Shown piece after piece: positions 22,038 through 34,754 of a DNA stretch of 64,000 nt. The translations under genes were made by a program, and so were the position numbers. How positions within the stretch are numbered: position 1 is the first letter of the stretch; each line of letters opens with the position of its first letter. This DNA is from an uncultured Pelagibacteraceae bacterium. GTDB taxonomy: Bacteria > Pseudomonadota > Alphaproteobacteria > Pelagibacterales > Pelagibacteraceae. The notes beneath the pieces were generated by a model. The model saw only the letters and a program-made list of their open reading frames with translations, had not been told where the DNA came from and ran no database searches. The stretch covers positions 1 through 64,000 of the forward strand of contig CACGAV010000002.1 of NCBI GenBank assembly GCA_902571095.1. Reading direction: 5' to 3'.

Positions 22038-22394
22038 ATGAGCAACGTTAATCATAGACATCTGAGAGTAGGAGAGTTAGTTAAACAAAGCTTAGGTCAA
22101 ATTTTTTTGAGAAATGAGGCAAAAATTCCGTCTTTAAACACCAAGTTAGTCACAGTAACAGAGGTAAAAATGAGTTCGGACCTCAAATCAGCAAGAGCAT
22201 ATGTGATACCTTTAGGGGGAAAAGAGAGTGAAAAGACAGTTAATATCTTGACCGAGTTTTCACATCTTGTTAGAAAGGCTTTGTCAAAAAAGCTTGATAC
22301 TAAATTTCTTCCCAAGTTACATTTTGTCGAAGACAAGTCTTTTGACTATGCTGAAAGAATAGAAAAACTGATAAAGAAAAATAAAAGTAAATGA
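22038..22394 (+). CDS. rbfA: Ribosome-binding factor A
   Basis: HRHLRVGELVKQSLGQIFLR..., MSSDLKSARAYVIPLGG; position after infB. Confidence 0.93.
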   Translation: MSNVNHRHLRVGELVKQSLGQIFLRNEAKIPSLNTKLVTVTEVKMSSDLKSARAYVIPLGGKESEKTVNILTEFSHLVRKALSKKLDTKFLPKLHFVEDKSFDYAERIEKLIKKNKSK

Positions 22395-22648
22395 AATTAA
22401 AAAAAGATATAATCAAATCTTTGGCAATACATAAAAAAGATGTTGGCTCTACTGCTGTACAGATTGGTATATTAAGCGAGAAAATTGAAAAACTCTCAAA
22501 TCATTTTAAAAAATTTAAAAAAGACAAGCATTCATCTAGAGGATTAACTAAGTCTGTTAATCAGAGAAAAAGACTTTTACATTATCTTAATAAAAATGAT
22601 CCAATAGCTTACAGTGAAGTTGTAAAAAAACTTAATTTAAGAAAATAA
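22391..22648 (+). CDS. rpsO: 30S ribosomal protein S15
   Basis: [50 protein letters not shown]. Confidence 0.97.
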   Translation: MKLKKDIIKSLAIHKKDVGSTAVQIGILSEKIEKLSNHFKKFKKDKHSSRGLTKSVNQRKRLLHYLNKNDPIAYSEVVKKLNLRK

Positions 22649-22652
22649 ATAT

Positions 22653-24722
22653 ATGTTTAAACAATTTAAAGAAGAAATAAATTTTGGTGGAAAAAAATTA
22701 ATATTAGAGACAGGAAAAGTAGCCCGACAAGCTGATGGAGCAATATTAGCGACTCTGGGAGAAACTGTTGTTCTAGCAACAGTTGTTGGTGCAAAAAAAG
22801 TAAATCCCGAAACAGATTATTTTCCACTATCTGTAAACTATCAAGAGAAATATTATGCTGCAGGAAAAATTCCTGGAGGCTATTTTAAAAGAGAAGCCAG
22901 ACCGACAGAGTCAGAGACATTAATTTCAAGATTAATTGATAGACCTATAAGACCACTGTTTCCTGATGACTTTAGAAATGAAGTACAAGTTTTACCTACA
23001 GTTATTTCTTATGATAATGAAAATGAGGCAGATATACTCTCAATAATAGCGTCCTCAGCTGCTTTATCGATTTCAGGATTACCATTTAAAGGACCGGTCG
23101 GCGCAAGCAGAGTTGGTTTTATAGATGGAAAATATATTTTAAATCCTACTAAAAAAGATTTAGAAAATTCTAAGTTAGATCTCGTTGTAGCCGGAACCAA
23201 AGATGCAGTTTTAATGGTAGAGTCCGAAGCATCTGGTTTAACAGAAAAAGAAATGTTAGATGCAGTTAAATTTGGTCATGAAAGTTTTGTATCAGTTATT
23301 AAAGGAATAGAAAAGCTAGCAAAAAGTTGTTCCAAAGAAAAATGGAAAATAGAAAAAAAGGATTATGGTAAAGTTTATAAAACTATACAAAAAGAATTAA
23401 CTAAAGATTTAGAAAAAGCGTTTTCAGAAAAGGACAAAAAGAAAAGATCAGAATTAATAAGTTTGGCTGGAGAGAAATGTCTAAACTTATTTGAAGGTCA
23501 AGAAGATCTTTTAGAGCATGAAATTATGCTGCAACTCAAAAATTTAGAAAAAGATATTGTTAGAACTAGAATTTTGAAAAGTAAAAAAAGAATAGATGGT
23601 AGAGGATTAGCAGATGTAAGGCCTATAAAATGTGAAGTTGGAATTTTACCCCGTGTTCATGGCTCAGCTTTATTTACAAGAGGTGAGACACAAGCTATCG
23701 TAACCACTACCCTTGGAACATCAGATGACGAACAAAGAATTGAAAGTCTTGAGGGTTTAAGAAGAGAAAGATTTATGTTGCATTATAATTTTCCCCCATT
23801 TTCGGTTGGGGAGACTGGAAGAATTGGTACAGGAAGAAGAGAAGTTGGCCATGGTAAATTAGCATGGAGAGCACTGAATTCCTCCCTACCAAAAAAAGAA
23901 AATTTTCCTTACACACTAAGAATTGTTTCTGACATTACAGAGTCTAATGGGTCTTCATCAATGGCGACAGTTTGTGGATCATCTTTAGCATTAATGGATG
24001 CTGCAGTTCCTATTGCGGAACCTGTAGCAGGAATAGCCATGGGATTAATAAAAGAGAAAGATAAATTTTCCATACTTTCTGATATTCTTGGAGACGAGGA
24101 TCATTTGGGAGATATGGACTTTAAGGTAGCAGGAACAAAAAGTGGTATAACATCCTTACAGATGGATATAAAAATAACCGGGATTACCTTTGAGATAATG
24201 GAAAAAGCCTTAGATCAAGCAAAAGAAGGAAGGATCCATATTCTGAATGAGATGAATAAAACTATTAAATCATCAAGAAAAGAAGTTGGCAAACACACAC
24301 CAAAAATGGAAACAATAAAAGTTGACAAAAAAGATATTGCGACTGTCATTGGTAAAGGTGGTGCCACTATAAGAGAAATTGTTGAAAAATCAGGTGCAAA
24401 AGTAGATGTCAAAGATACTGGCGATGTTACAATCGCAGCAGCAAATGAGGAAACTAGAAAAATAGCTGCACAAATGATTAACGATCTTGTTGCAAAACCT
24501 GAGATGGGGAAAACATACAAAGGAAAAGTGGTTAAAATTATGGAATTTGGAGCTTTTGTAAACTTTTTAGGAAAACAGGATGGACTTGTCCATATTTCAC
24601 AATTAGCTGCTAAAAGAGTGCAAAAAGTTACAGATGTAGTTAAAGAAGGTGATGAAGTTTCAGTTAAAGTGATTGGTTTCGACAGAGGAAAAGTTAAACT
24701 TTCTATAAAAGAAGCAGTCTAA
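22653..24722 (+). CDS. pnp: Polyribonucleotide nucleotidyltransferase (PNPase)
   Basis: Two RNase PH domains, KH ([22 protein letters not shown]) and S1 domains. Confidence 0.98.
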   Translation: MFKQFKEEINFGGKKLILETGKVARQADGAILATLGETVVLATVVGAKKVNPETDYFPLSVNYQEKYYAAGKIPGGYFKREARPTESETLISRLIDRPIRPLFPDDFRNEVQVLPTVISYDNENEADILSIIASSAALSISGLPFKGPVGASRVGFIDGKYILNPTKKDLENSKLDLVVAGTKDAVLMVESEASGLTEKEMLDAVKFGHESFVSVIKGIEKLAKSCSKEKWKIEKKDYGKVYKTIQKELTKDLEKAFSEKDKKKRSELISLAGEKCLNLFEGQEDLLEHEIMLQLKNLEKDIVRTRILKSKKRIDGRGLADVRPIKCEVGILPRVHGSALFTRGETQAIVTTTLGTSDDEQRIESLEGLRRERFMLHYNFPPFSVGETGRIGTGRREVGHGKLAWRALNSSLPKKENFPYTLRIVSDITESNGSSSMATVCGSSLALMDAAVPIAEPVAGIAMGLIKEKDKFSILSDILGDEDHLGDMDFKVAGTKSGITSLQMDIKITGITFEIMEKALDQAKEGRIHILNEMNKTIKSSRKEVGKHTPKMETIKVDKKDIATVIGKGGATIREIVEKSGAKVDVKDTGDVTIAAANEETRKIAAQMINDLVAKPEMGKTYKGKVVKIMEFGAFVNFLGKQDGLVHISQLAAKRVQKVTDVVKEGDEVSVKVIGFDRGKVKLSIKEAV

Positions 24723-24728
24723 CTTTCA

Positions 24729-25247
24729 TTAAATTTTATATTCAAAATTTTGAGTTTTCTCATTAACTTGTAATTCTTTTGCTCCATTTCTTAAATGAAA
24801 ATTCCTTGCCATTTCTGTTAATGGTGACAACGTTATTAATCTATTTAGATGATTTGATTTCTTTATTTTTTTAAAAACCTCTTTTACGATCAATTTTCCA
24901 CCACCTTTCTTTTTTGACCAGACTGTATAAGCAATAGCTATCTTACCAATATTTTTACTCCTCCAAGATGCGCTTTGTAGGTGAGCATCTTTAGTCATTA
25001 AATCAAATTCATCGATTGTTTTTGGAATTTCATTTGTGAAACCAAAACACATTATTGCGCATATTTCTTTTTTATACCTCACGCCAAATATTTTTCTACC
25101 ATAGCTTGTTCTAAATTTTACATCTAATTCAGGTCTGATTGGGTCCTCTTTGGTATTGCAAGTTTCAAGTTCAACAAGTTCGGCTCCTTTTATCCAATCA
25201 AAAAAATTTTCAAATTTTTCTTTAATTTTTTTATTAAATTTAGACAT
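24729..25247 (-). CDS. Putative GNAT-like acetyltransferase / conserved hypothetical
   Basis: ORF with GNAT-like layout (IGKIAIAYTVWSKKKGGGKLIVKEVFKKIKKSN..RLITLSPLTEMARNFHLRNGAKEL). Confidence 0.55.
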   Translation of the reverse strand: MSKFNKKIKEKFENFFDWIKGAELVELETCNTKEDPIRPELDVKFRTSYGRKIFGVRYKKEICAIMCFGFTNEIPKTIDEFDLMTKDAHLQSASWRSKNIGKIAIAYTVWSKKKGGGKLIVKEVFKKIKKSNHLNRLITLSPLTEMARNFHLRNGAKELQVNEKTQNFEYKI

Positions 25248-25265
25248 TTTATATGATTAATTTTA

Positions 25266-26051
25266 TTAAGTAATATTTTTAGGATCTGGCATTCCTGCTT
25301 TATTATAACCAGCATCAACATAATGTATTTCGCCTGTTACACCAGCCGCAAGATCACTTAATAAATAAAGCGCAGATTTTCCAACATCATTGATATCAAC
25401 GTTTCTTTTTAAAAAAGAATGATCAGAACTCCATTTGTATAAAAACTTTGCATCACCAATTGCCGATGCAGCTAAAGTTTTAATTGGCCCAGCACTAATG
25501 GCATTTACTCTAATTCCTTTTGCTCCTAAATCTCTAGAAATATACTTTACGCTTGATTCCAAGGCAGCTTTGCAAACCCCCATTACGTTATAGTTAGGTA
25601 TTACTTTCGTAGACTCGTAAGTTAAAGTTAACATGCTCGATCCACTTTTCATTATTTTTGATGCCTCTTTTGCTATTTCAGTAAACGAAAAGCACGATAC
25701 AAGCATACTTTTTGTAAAGTTTTCTCTTGAGGTGTCAATATACTGACCTGATAGTTCTGTTCTATCTGAAAATGCAATTGCATGAACTACGAAATCGATT
25801 TGTCCCCACTTTTTTTTTATTTCCTCAAATGTTTTTTTAATATCATCTTTGTTTTCTACATTGCAATCTAAAAGAAATTTTGAGTTAACGGTCTCAGCTA
25901 GAGGCGTAACTCTTTTTTTAAGTGCATCTCCAAGATATGTAAAAGCAAGCTCAGCTCCATTTTCTGAAAGTTTTTTTGCTATACCCCAAGCTATGGATCG
26001 TTCATTAGCAACACCCATTATTAAACCTTTTTTGCCTTTAACTAGATCCAT
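25266..26051 (-). CDS. fabI: Enoyl-[ACP] reductase FabI
   Basis: GKKGLIMGVANERSIAWGIAKKL, Y-x6-K region (YNVMGVCKAALE). Confidence 0.96.
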   Translation of the reverse strand: MDLVKGKKGLIMGVANERSIAWGIAKKLSENGAELAFTYLGDALKKRVTPLAETVNSKFLLDCNVENKDDIKKTFEEIKKKWGQIDFVVHAIAFSDRTELSGQYIDTSRENFTKSMLVSCFSFTEIAKEASKIMKSGSSMLTLTYESTKVIPNYNVMGVCKAALESSVKYISRDLGAKGIRVNAISAGPIKTLAASAIGDAKFLYKWSSDHSFLKRNVDINDVGKSALYLLSDLAAGVTGEIHYVDAGYNKAGMPDPKNIT

Positions 26052-26053
26052 AC

Positions 26054-27265
26054 TTAAACCTTTTCAAAAATTAAAGTTGCGTTTGTTCCACCAAAACCAA
26101 AGCTATTTGACATCACAGAGTTCAAATTTACATCTTTCTCAACCTTTGTAATAATTGGAAAGTTTTTAGCTTCATCATCCATTTCATTAACATTTGCTGA
26201 AGCAGCAATAAAATTATTTTTCATCATTATTAACGAGTAAATTGCTTCATGAACAGAAGCTGCACCCAGCGGGTGTCCAGAAAGAGATTTGGTCGAACTT
26301 ATTTTTGGAACGTTATCTTTGAAAGCACCTTTTATCGCTTTTAACTCAGTTATATCTCCCACAGGCGTTGAGGTCCCATGAGCATTTATATAATCAACTT
26401 TATTACGAGTTGTCTTTAGTGCTAAATTCATACACCTAGTTGCTCCCTCACCTGATGGCGCAACCATATCATAACCATCAGAAGTAGCTCCATAACCAGT
26501 GAGTTCTGCATAAATTTTTGCTCCTCTTGCTTTTGCATGTTCTAATTCTTCTAAAACCAAAACTCCTGCTCCTCCAGCTATTACAAAACCGTCTCTAGTT
26601 TTGTCATAAGGTCTAGATGCTTTTTGCGGAGAGTCATTATATTTAGATGATAATGCAGTCATCGCATCGAACATTGCTGTCATCGCAAAATGTATTTCAT
26701 CACTACCACCAGCAAATATAACTTTTTGTTTTCCAAACTGAATAAGTTCCATTGCATTTCCGATACAATGCCCACTAGTCGCACAAGCAGAGCTAATTGT
26801 ATAGTTAACGCCTTTTATTTTAAAAGGAACAGCTAATGTTGCAGACGCAGTACTCGCCATTGTTCTGGGTACAATAAATGGCCCCATTTTTTTTGGATTT
26901 TTTTCTCTTGTTTTGTCCGCAGCTAAAATTACATTTTCTATAGAGGGACCCCCTGATCCCATGACCATACCAGAATCAACATTACTTACATCTTTATCCT
27001 CCAAGCCTGAGTCACTAATAGCCTCTTTCATCGCCACATAGTTATATGCTGACCCATTTCCCATAAACCTTAAAGCTTTTCTATCAACATAATCTGCAAG
27101 TTTAATATTTGGTTTTCCATGGACGTGGCTTTTTAAATTATGTTCTTTGTATTCTTCTGCAAAAGAAATTCCTGATTTATTATTTATAAGAGAATCGTAA
27201 ACCTCTTTTTGATTATTACCAAGACAAGAAACAATCCCAATGCCTGTTACAACAACTCTCTTCAT
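26054..27265 (-). CDS. fabB: Beta-ketoacyl-ACP synthase I
   Basis: MKRVVVTGIGIVSCLGNN, SSACATSGHCIGNA, NAHGTSTPVGD, GHPLGAASVHEA. Confidence 0.96.
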   Translation of the reverse strand: MKRVVVTGIGIVSCLGNNQKEVYDSLINNKSGISFAEEYKEHNLKSHVHGKPNIKLADYVDRKALRFMGNGSAYNYVAMKEAISDSGLEDKDVSNVDSGMVMGSGGPSIENVILAADKTREKNPKKMGPFIVPRTMASTASATLAVPFKIKGVNYTISSACATSGHCIGNAMELIQFGKQKVIFAGGSDEIHFAMTAMFDAMTALSSKYNDSPQKASRPYDKTRDGFVIAGGAGVLVLEELEHAKARGAKIYAELTGYGATSDGYDMVAPSGEGATRCMNLALKTTRNKVDYINAHGTSTPVGDITELKAIKGAFKDNVPKISSTKSLSGHPLGAASVHEAIYSLIMMKNNFIAASANVNEMDDEAKNFPIITKVEKDVNLNSVMSNSFGFGGTNATLIFEKV

Positions 27266-27783
27266 TGCTTATAAACTCCAACTTTTAAATTTTCTGCAGT
27301 ATATATTTGTTTATCATCAGCTTTTAAAATGCCGTCAGCAAATCCAACAGTTCCACCTTCTGTTTTTAAAACTTTTTTCATGTTAACTTCGTAAGTTGCC
27401 ATTTTAACTTTTTTTATAACTTCTCCTGTAAATCTAACAGAATTTACACCTAAAGCACGTCCTTTACCTGGTTCACCTATCCATCCTAAGTAAAATCCAA
27501 CTAATTGCCACATTGCGTCTAATCCAAGACATCCAGGCATCACAGGATCACTCTTAAAATGACAATCAAAGAACCACATATTATCTTTAATATCTAACTC
27601 AGCTTTTATTATACCTTTTTTAAATTTTCCTTCACCAGATTGAATTTGTGTAATTCTGTCAAACATCAACATTGGTGGTGATGGCAAACGCGCATTCCCT
27701 TCACCAAAAAGCGCGCCATTTGCACAGTCAATTAATTCGTTATAGTTGTAATTGTTTTTTTGTTTCATTTTGAAAGCTAACAA
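27262..27783 (-). CDS. fabA: 3-hydroxydecanoyl-ACP dehydratase/isomerase (start may be 27768)
   Basis: NARLPSPPMLMFDRIT, FFDCHFKSDPVMPGCLGLDAMWQLVGFYLGW. Confidence 0.96.
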   Translation of the reverse strand: MLAFKMKQKNNYNYNELIDCANGALFGEGNARLPSPPMLMFDRITQIQSGEGKFKKGIIKAELDIKDNMWFFDCHFKSDPVMPGCLGLDAMWQLVGFYLGWIGEPGKGRALGVNSVRFTGEVIKKVKMATYEVNMKKVLKTEGGTVGFADGILKADDKQIYTAENLKVGVYKQ

Positions 27784-27839
27784 TTGCTTGAGTTTTTGGC
27801 AATATCATATATAAAATTGAAAAATTATAAAGTAAGTTA

Positions 27840-28262
27840 ATGCATAAAATGATTAAAAAAAACAAGACTTTTATAGATAAACTTAGATCCTCAGGTCTCA
27901 GACCTACAAATCAAAGAGTAGAAATATGCAAATTTCTCTTCGGTAGAAAAAAAACATTTCATTTTACAGTTGAAGAATTAAAAAATTCCATGAATTTAAA
28001 AAGGCTGAAAAAAATTTCTACAGCTACTTTTTATAACACTGTGCATGCACTTAAAAGCGCAGGTCATTTGAAAGAATTCTCTTTGGACAATAACACTTCG
28101 TATTATGATACTAATATTGCATCTCATCATCACTTTTTCGATAATGGGAAAGTAATTGATATTAAGAGCGACAAAATTACCTTTCAAAAACTTCCAGAGG
28201 CTCCAAAAGGCAAGAAAATCAAAAACGTTGAAGTTGTAATAAGATTAGAAAATAATAATTAA
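27840..28262 (+). CDS. irr: Irr-type Fur-family iron/heme response regulator
   Basis: LRSSGLRPTNQRVEICKFLF, ISTATFYNTVHALKSAGHLKEF, SHHHFF triple-His motif typical of Irr; beside fabA. Confidence 0.88.
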   Translation: MHKMIKKNKTFIDKLRSSGLRPTNQRVEICKFLFGRKKTFHFTVEELKNSMNLKRLKKISTATFYNTVHALKSAGHLKEFSLDNNTSYYDTNIASHHHFFDNGKVIDIKSDKITFQKLPEAPKGKKIKNVEVVIRLENNN

Positions 28263-28285
28263 TCCAAAAAAAATATCTTGTTGTA

Positions 28286-28313
28286 TTGACACATACTTTA
28301 GAATAATTATAAA
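28286..28313 (+). promoter_or_regulatory. Predicted katG promoter: TTGACA-N16-TATAAA
   Basis: TTGACA at 28286-28291, TATAAA at 28308-28313, upstream of katG ATG 28341. Confidence 0.65.
28297..28313 (+). promoter_or_regulatory. Candidate Irr operator (ICE-like palindrome)
   Basis: TTTAGAA-TAA-TTATAAA, one mismatch from an ideal TTTAGAA-N3-TTCTAAA palindrome; overlaps the katG -10; downstream of irr. Confidence 0.6.
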
Positions 28314-28334
28314 GTAGTTATAATTAGAAATTAA

Positions 28335-30518
<2,184 letters not shown>

Positions 30519-30519
30519 A

Positions 30520-30774
30520 ATGACCGAGTTTACATCAGGTATTTTTAATGCTTCAAAAAAAATCTACGACACAAATAAAGGGTCGATATTAAGAACAATT
30601 GTTTACACAATTGGCCACTTTGTAATTGCAATTACAGTATTAATGCTGGTTGCCGATGTATCTTTTTATATAGCATTAACAGACGCAATTGTTGAGCCGT
30701 TAGCAAATTCTGTATGGTATTTTGTTTTAGATAAGTTTTGGGCTTCAAAATTAATGAAAAAATCTAAAAATTAA
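30520..30774 (+). CDS. DUF2061-type small membrane protein
   Basis: SILRTIVYTIGHFVIAITVLMLVADVSFYIALTDAIVEPLANSVWYFVLDKFW. Confidence 0.75.
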   Translation: MTEFTSGIFNASKKIYDTNKGSILRTIVYTIGHFVIAITVLMLVADVSFYIALTDAIVEPLANSVWYFVLDKFWASKLMKKSKN

Positions 30775-31217
30775 AGTCTTCCTTTTAAGTTTTGTTTTTT
30801 TATCCAACCCGAATAATCCCCAGTTTTAATTTTACACCAGCTATTTTTACATTTTTTTACCAAACAGAGTCTACCTTTTTCAAGTTTAGCTAATGGTTTT
30901 GAAAATTCCGAAGGTCTTTTAAAAACTATACTATTATTAAACTGGTTTATTGCAGCCTTTTTTTTTGAAAGCTGAGAGACGTGTATCCAGCCAGAATTAT
31001 TTTCATGATCAATAATTTTTCTGAAATTATAAGACCTGTCGATTATTTTTACTGGAAGAAATTTTTTTTTATAAACTAATTTTACTGGATGATCCAATGA
31101 AGGCCCTTGTCTAAGGTTAACCGTATCACTTCTTAATGTGAGATAATATTTAGTGTCTGAAAAAGCGAGATTAGTAACGAAGCTAAAGATTGATAAAATT
31201 ATAAATATTTTAACCAT
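30771..31217 (-). CDS. Secreted bacterial SH3-domain protein
   Basis: Signal peptide; SDTVNLRQGPSLDHPVKLVYKK...SGWIHVSQL repeated SH3b-like unit. Confidence 0.8.
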   Translation of the reverse strand: MVKIFIILSIFSFVTNLAFSDTKYYLTLRSDTVNLRQGPSLDHPVKLVYKKKFLPVKIIDRSYNFRKIIDHENNSGWIHVSQLSKKKAAINQFNNSIVFKRPSEFSKPLAKLEKGRLCLVKKCKNSWCKIKTGDYSGWIKKQNLKGRL

Positions 31218-31971
31218 GCAGGTAACGATTCTTACATTTAGGGTCTTTTAATAACTTAATTTTCCTAAAATTTGAATCAAGCGCATTAAAAACGATTATA
31301 TTTTCTTTTTTACCATTTTTAAAATCTAAAATTGATTTTATTACCTCATTCGCTTGTAAGGATCCTGCGATGCCTGCCAATGTAGTTATAATACCATCAG
31401 TTTCGCAATTAGTTTCATCATTTGGACTATTTGGCATGAAGCATCTAAAACAAGGAGTTTTTTTTCTAAAATCGAATGTAAATAGTTGCCCATCAAATTT
31501 ATTTATTGCTGATGATATAAGTACTTTCTTATTTTTAAGACAATAGTCATTTATTACAAACCTTGATTTAAAATTATCGGTTCCATCGCAGATAATTTCA
31601 TAATCTCTAGCAATTCTGGTAATATTTTTGCTGTCAATTCTTTCTTTGTAAATTTTTATATTTATCCTCTTATTTATATTTTTAACTATTTTTCTAGAAA
31701 CAGTAACTTTATTTTTTCCTACATCATTTTTCGTGTAAAGTATTTGTCTACTTAAGTTTGAAAGTTCAATTTTATCGTGATCAGCAATACCCAAATTTCC
31801 TACCCCCGAATATGCTAAGTATAAAATTAAAGGGCAACCAAGGCCTCCTGCCCCAATAACTAAAACTTTTGACTTAAAAATTTTTTTTTGACCGTTCAAA
31901 CCAATTTTTTTAAGAATTAGTTGTTTATAGTATTTTTCGTATTCTTCACTCTTAATTGAGACTTTTTTCAT
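31210..31971 (-). CDS. ThiF/MoeB/HesA family adenylyltransferase
   Basis: VIGAGGLGCPLILYLAYSGVGNLGIADHDKIELSNLSRQILY, CDGTDNFKSR, two CxxC-type pairs. Confidence 0.92.
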   Translation of the reverse strand: MKKVSIKSEEYEKYYKQLILKKIGLNGQKKIFKSKVLVIGAGGLGCPLILYLAYSGVGNLGIADHDKIELSNLSRQILYTKNDVGKNKVTVSRKIVKNINKRINIKIYKERIDSKNITRIARDYEIICDGTDNFKSRFVINDYCLKNKKVLISSAINKFDGQLFTFDFRKKTPCFRCFMPNSPNDETNCETDGIITTLAGIAGSLQANEVIKSILDFKNGKKENIIVFNALDSNFRKIKLLKDPKCKNRYLHG

Positions 31972-33178
31972 TTAGTAAAAATTTGTCCACAATTTTTTTG
32001 ACAATTAGAAAAGCGACAAACCTTTTGGAGTTTTTTTTAATTTTCTGTATTTTTTTATTTTTATCAATTATGGTTACCTCATTATTATCCCCATTAAATC
32101 CAATATTTTTTTTTGAAACATCATTTGCAATTATTAAATCGCAATGTTTCTCCTCTAATTTTTTAAGGGAATTTTCAAACAAATTCTCTGTTTCTGCTGA
32201 AAAACCAACTAATAATTTAGGTTTATATCTATTATTTTTGCCTAGAAAGCTTAGGACATCAACATTTCCTTTAATTTTTATTTCTTTTAGGTTTTTATAC
32301 TTTTTAATTTTATTTTCATTTTTTGATAATGGCTTAAAATCTGATACAGCCGCAGCACATACTGCGATATGAGTTGGCAACTTTTTTTTAACTGCCTCAA
32401 GCATTTCGTCCCCTGTCACCACCTCTTGTACTTTTATATCATTACTATAATTAATATTTGTTGGGCCAGATATTAAAGTGGTTTTTATACCTAACCTTGA
32501 TAATTCCATTGCGATTTCGTAGCCTTGTTTTCCGCTAGATTCATTTGAAATATATCTTACCGGGTCAATATACTCTCTAGTAGGCCCTGTTGTAACAATC
32601 GCTTTGATTTTCTTCTTTAGTAACAAATTTTTTCTTAAAAAAAATTTTTCTAAAAATGATAAAATTTTTCTTGGACTAGACATTTTGCCTTTACCAAATT
32701 CACCACATGCCATTTCGCCATCCTCAGGACCTATAAATTTATATCCGTATTCAATAAGGCAATTTAAATTTTTTTGTGTTGCCTTATGAAGCCACATTCT
32801 AACATTCATGGCTGGCACTAAAAAAATATCCTTGTTTGAAGCTAAAATTATAGTAGAAGCCAAATCATCAGCTGAACCTTTGCTTAACTTCGATATGAAA
32901 TTCGCTGTAGTAGGTAATACTAAAATTAAATCAGCCCATCGTGATAGTGCAATATGATCAATTTTACCAATGTTTTTTTGATCAAAAATTTCTTCATAAA
33001 CTTTGTTCTTTGATAACGATGAAAGAGATAAAGATGTAACAAATTTTTTCCCACTTTTGGTAAGAACTACTTTAACAGATGCCTTTTTTCTTTGTAATAA
33101 TCTAATTAAATCAAGAGATTTATATGCAGATATTCCACCGCCGATTATAAGTAAAATTTTTTTATTTTCCAAAGTCAT
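31952..33178 (-). CDS. coaBC: Bifunctional phosphopantothenoylcysteine decarboxylase / phosphopantothenate-cysteine ligase
   Basis: ILLIIGGGISAYKSLDLIRLL, PAMNVRMW, TTGPTREYIDPVRYISNESSGKQGYEIA. Confidence 0.96.
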   Translation of the reverse strand: MTLENKKILLIIGGGISAYKSLDLIRLLQRKKASVKVVLTKSGKKFVTSLSLSSLSKNKVYEEIFDQKNIGKIDHIALSRWADLILVLPTTANFISKLSKGSADDLASTIILASNKDIFLVPAMNVRMWLHKATQKNLNCLIEYGYKFIGPEDGEMACGEFGKGKMSSPRKILSFLEKFFLRKNLLLKKKIKAIVTTGPTREYIDPVRYISNESSGKQGYEIAMELSRLGIKTTLISGPTNINYSNDIKVQEVVTGDEMLEAVKKKLPTHIAVCAAAVSDFKPLSKNENKIKKYKNLKEIKIKGNVDVLSFLGKNNRYKPKLLVGFSAETENLFENSLKKLEEKHCDLIIANDVSKKNIGFNGDNNEVTIIDKNKKIQKIKKNSKRFVAFLIVKKIVDKFLLNEKSLN

Positions 33179-33184
33179 TTTGTA

Positions 33185-34750
33185 TTAAAATACTATAAAC
33201 AAACCTATTACAATACCTAAAAATATTATAATTATATTGTTTCTCATATTCTTCATTTTTAACTCTTCAAATTCAATATTTTTTCCATCGCCTGTGTAAA
33301 GGTTTAATTTTCCTTCCGCCAACATCTGAAGAGCTAAATGAGCTTTATCCATAATATCAGGTAAATCAGGTATTTTCTCAAAAATTTCTTTTGAAATTTC
33401 GAATGTTTTTTTAATTTTGTTCTCGGGTCCTTTCTCTTTTTTTATCCAATCTTCTAAAACAGGTTTTGATATTTCCCAAATATTTGCATCTGGATTAATT
33501 TTTCTTGCAACTCCCTCAACTGAAACCATAGTTTTCTGTAAAAGAATTAATTGTGTTTGTGTTTGCATATTGAACTTTTCTGTAATATCAAATAATTGAG
33601 CCAATAAATTTCCACCTGAGATATCTTTTATTGCTTGGCCAAATATAGGTTCTCCAATTGATCTTAAAGCCTGAGCGAGCTCATCTTTTGATGTTTCTTT
33701 AGGCACCAAACCTGCCAAGAAGTGAACTTGAGCTACTTTATTATAGTCCCTTTCTACAAATCCAAGAAGAATTTCTGCTAAATATTTTTTGTTATTTTTA
33801 TCTAATCGACCCATAATACCAAAGTCTATAGGCATTAGATTACCAGAGGTATCAACAAAAAGATTTCCTTGATGTATGTCAGCGTGGAAAAAACCATCTC
33901 TTACTGCTTGTTTTAAAAAAAGTTGTATTAAATTTTTTGATAATTGCTTTAGATCAATATTAGCTTTTTTTAAACTATCCAGGTCTCTAATTGGAATAGC
34001 ATTTATTTTATCTAAAGCCAGGACCTGTTTAGACGTATAGTTCCAATAAATCTTAGGCACTTTAATGTATTTATCGTTCAAAGTATTTTCATAAAGTTCA
34101 CTTGCTGCCGCAGCTTCAAATCTAAGGTCCATCTCAACATTTGTAATTTCTTTCAGCAGGAAAATAACTTCTATTAACTTAAGTCTTTTTGATTTTTTAA
34201 AAATATTTTCTATGATAAACGCTAAAAACATTAAAGCATCGAGTTCCTCATTAACAATTTTATGAATATTTGGTCGTAGAACCTTTATTGCAACTTCTTT
34301 TTCGCCCTGGTCAATTTTAATTTTTGCGAAATGTACTTGAGCTATTGATGCAGCTGCCACAGGATTTCCAAATGATATTAAACTATCATATAATTTCTTT
34401 CCGATTTCTTTTTTAACTATCTCTTGCGCCTCACGTGTATCAAAAGCTGGTAATTTATCTTGTAATTTCTCTAATTTAGTTGCGATTTCATTACCAATAA
34501 TATCTGGACGTGTTGCTAAAAATTGGCCAAGTTTTATGAAAGTAGTTCCCATACCCTGAAGCGCATTACATAGTTTGTCTCCAGAAGTTATATTAGAAAC
34601 TGTCAATGTATTTTTGCTCCCTAAGGAAAAAATATAAAATAAAACCTTAAAGACTTTAGGTATTGGCTTAATATCGTCTATTACTTTAACAGCCCCAGAT
34701 ACTGAAAACTTTCTAAGAATTTTAAATAAAATAATAATTTTCTTTATCAT
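33185..34750 (-). CDS. ubiB: UbiB/ABC1 family atypical kinase (ubiquinone biosynthesis)
   Basis: GTTFIKLGQFLATRPDIIG, FHADIHQGNLFVDTSGNLMPIDFGIMGRL; C-terminal TM. Confidence 0.95.
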   Translation of the reverse strand: MIKKIIILFKILRKFSVSGAVKVIDDIKPIPKVFKVLFYIFSLGSKNTLTVSNITSGDKLCNALQGMGTTFIKLGQFLATRPDIIGNEIATKLEKLQDKLPAFDTREAQEIVKKEIGKKLYDSLISFGNPVAAASIAQVHFAKIKIDQGEKEVAIKVLRPNIHKIVNEELDALMFLAFIIENIFKKSKRLKLIEVIFLLKEITNVEMDLRFEAAAASELYENTLNDKYIKVPKIYWNYTSKQVLALDKINAIPIRDLDSLKKANIDLKQLSKNLIQLFLKQAVRDGFFHADIHQGNLFVDTSGNLMPIDFGIMGRLDKNNKKYLAEILLGFVERDYNKVAQVHFLAGLVPKETSKDELAQALRSIGEPIFGQAIKDISGGNLLAQLFDITEKFNMQTQTQLILLQKTMVSVEGVARKINPDANIWEISKPVLEDWIKKEKGPENKIKKTFEISKEIFEKIPDLPDIMDKAHLALQMLAEGKLNLYTGDGKNIEFEELKMKNMRNNIIIIFLGIVIGLFIVF

Positions 34751-34754
34751 GATC

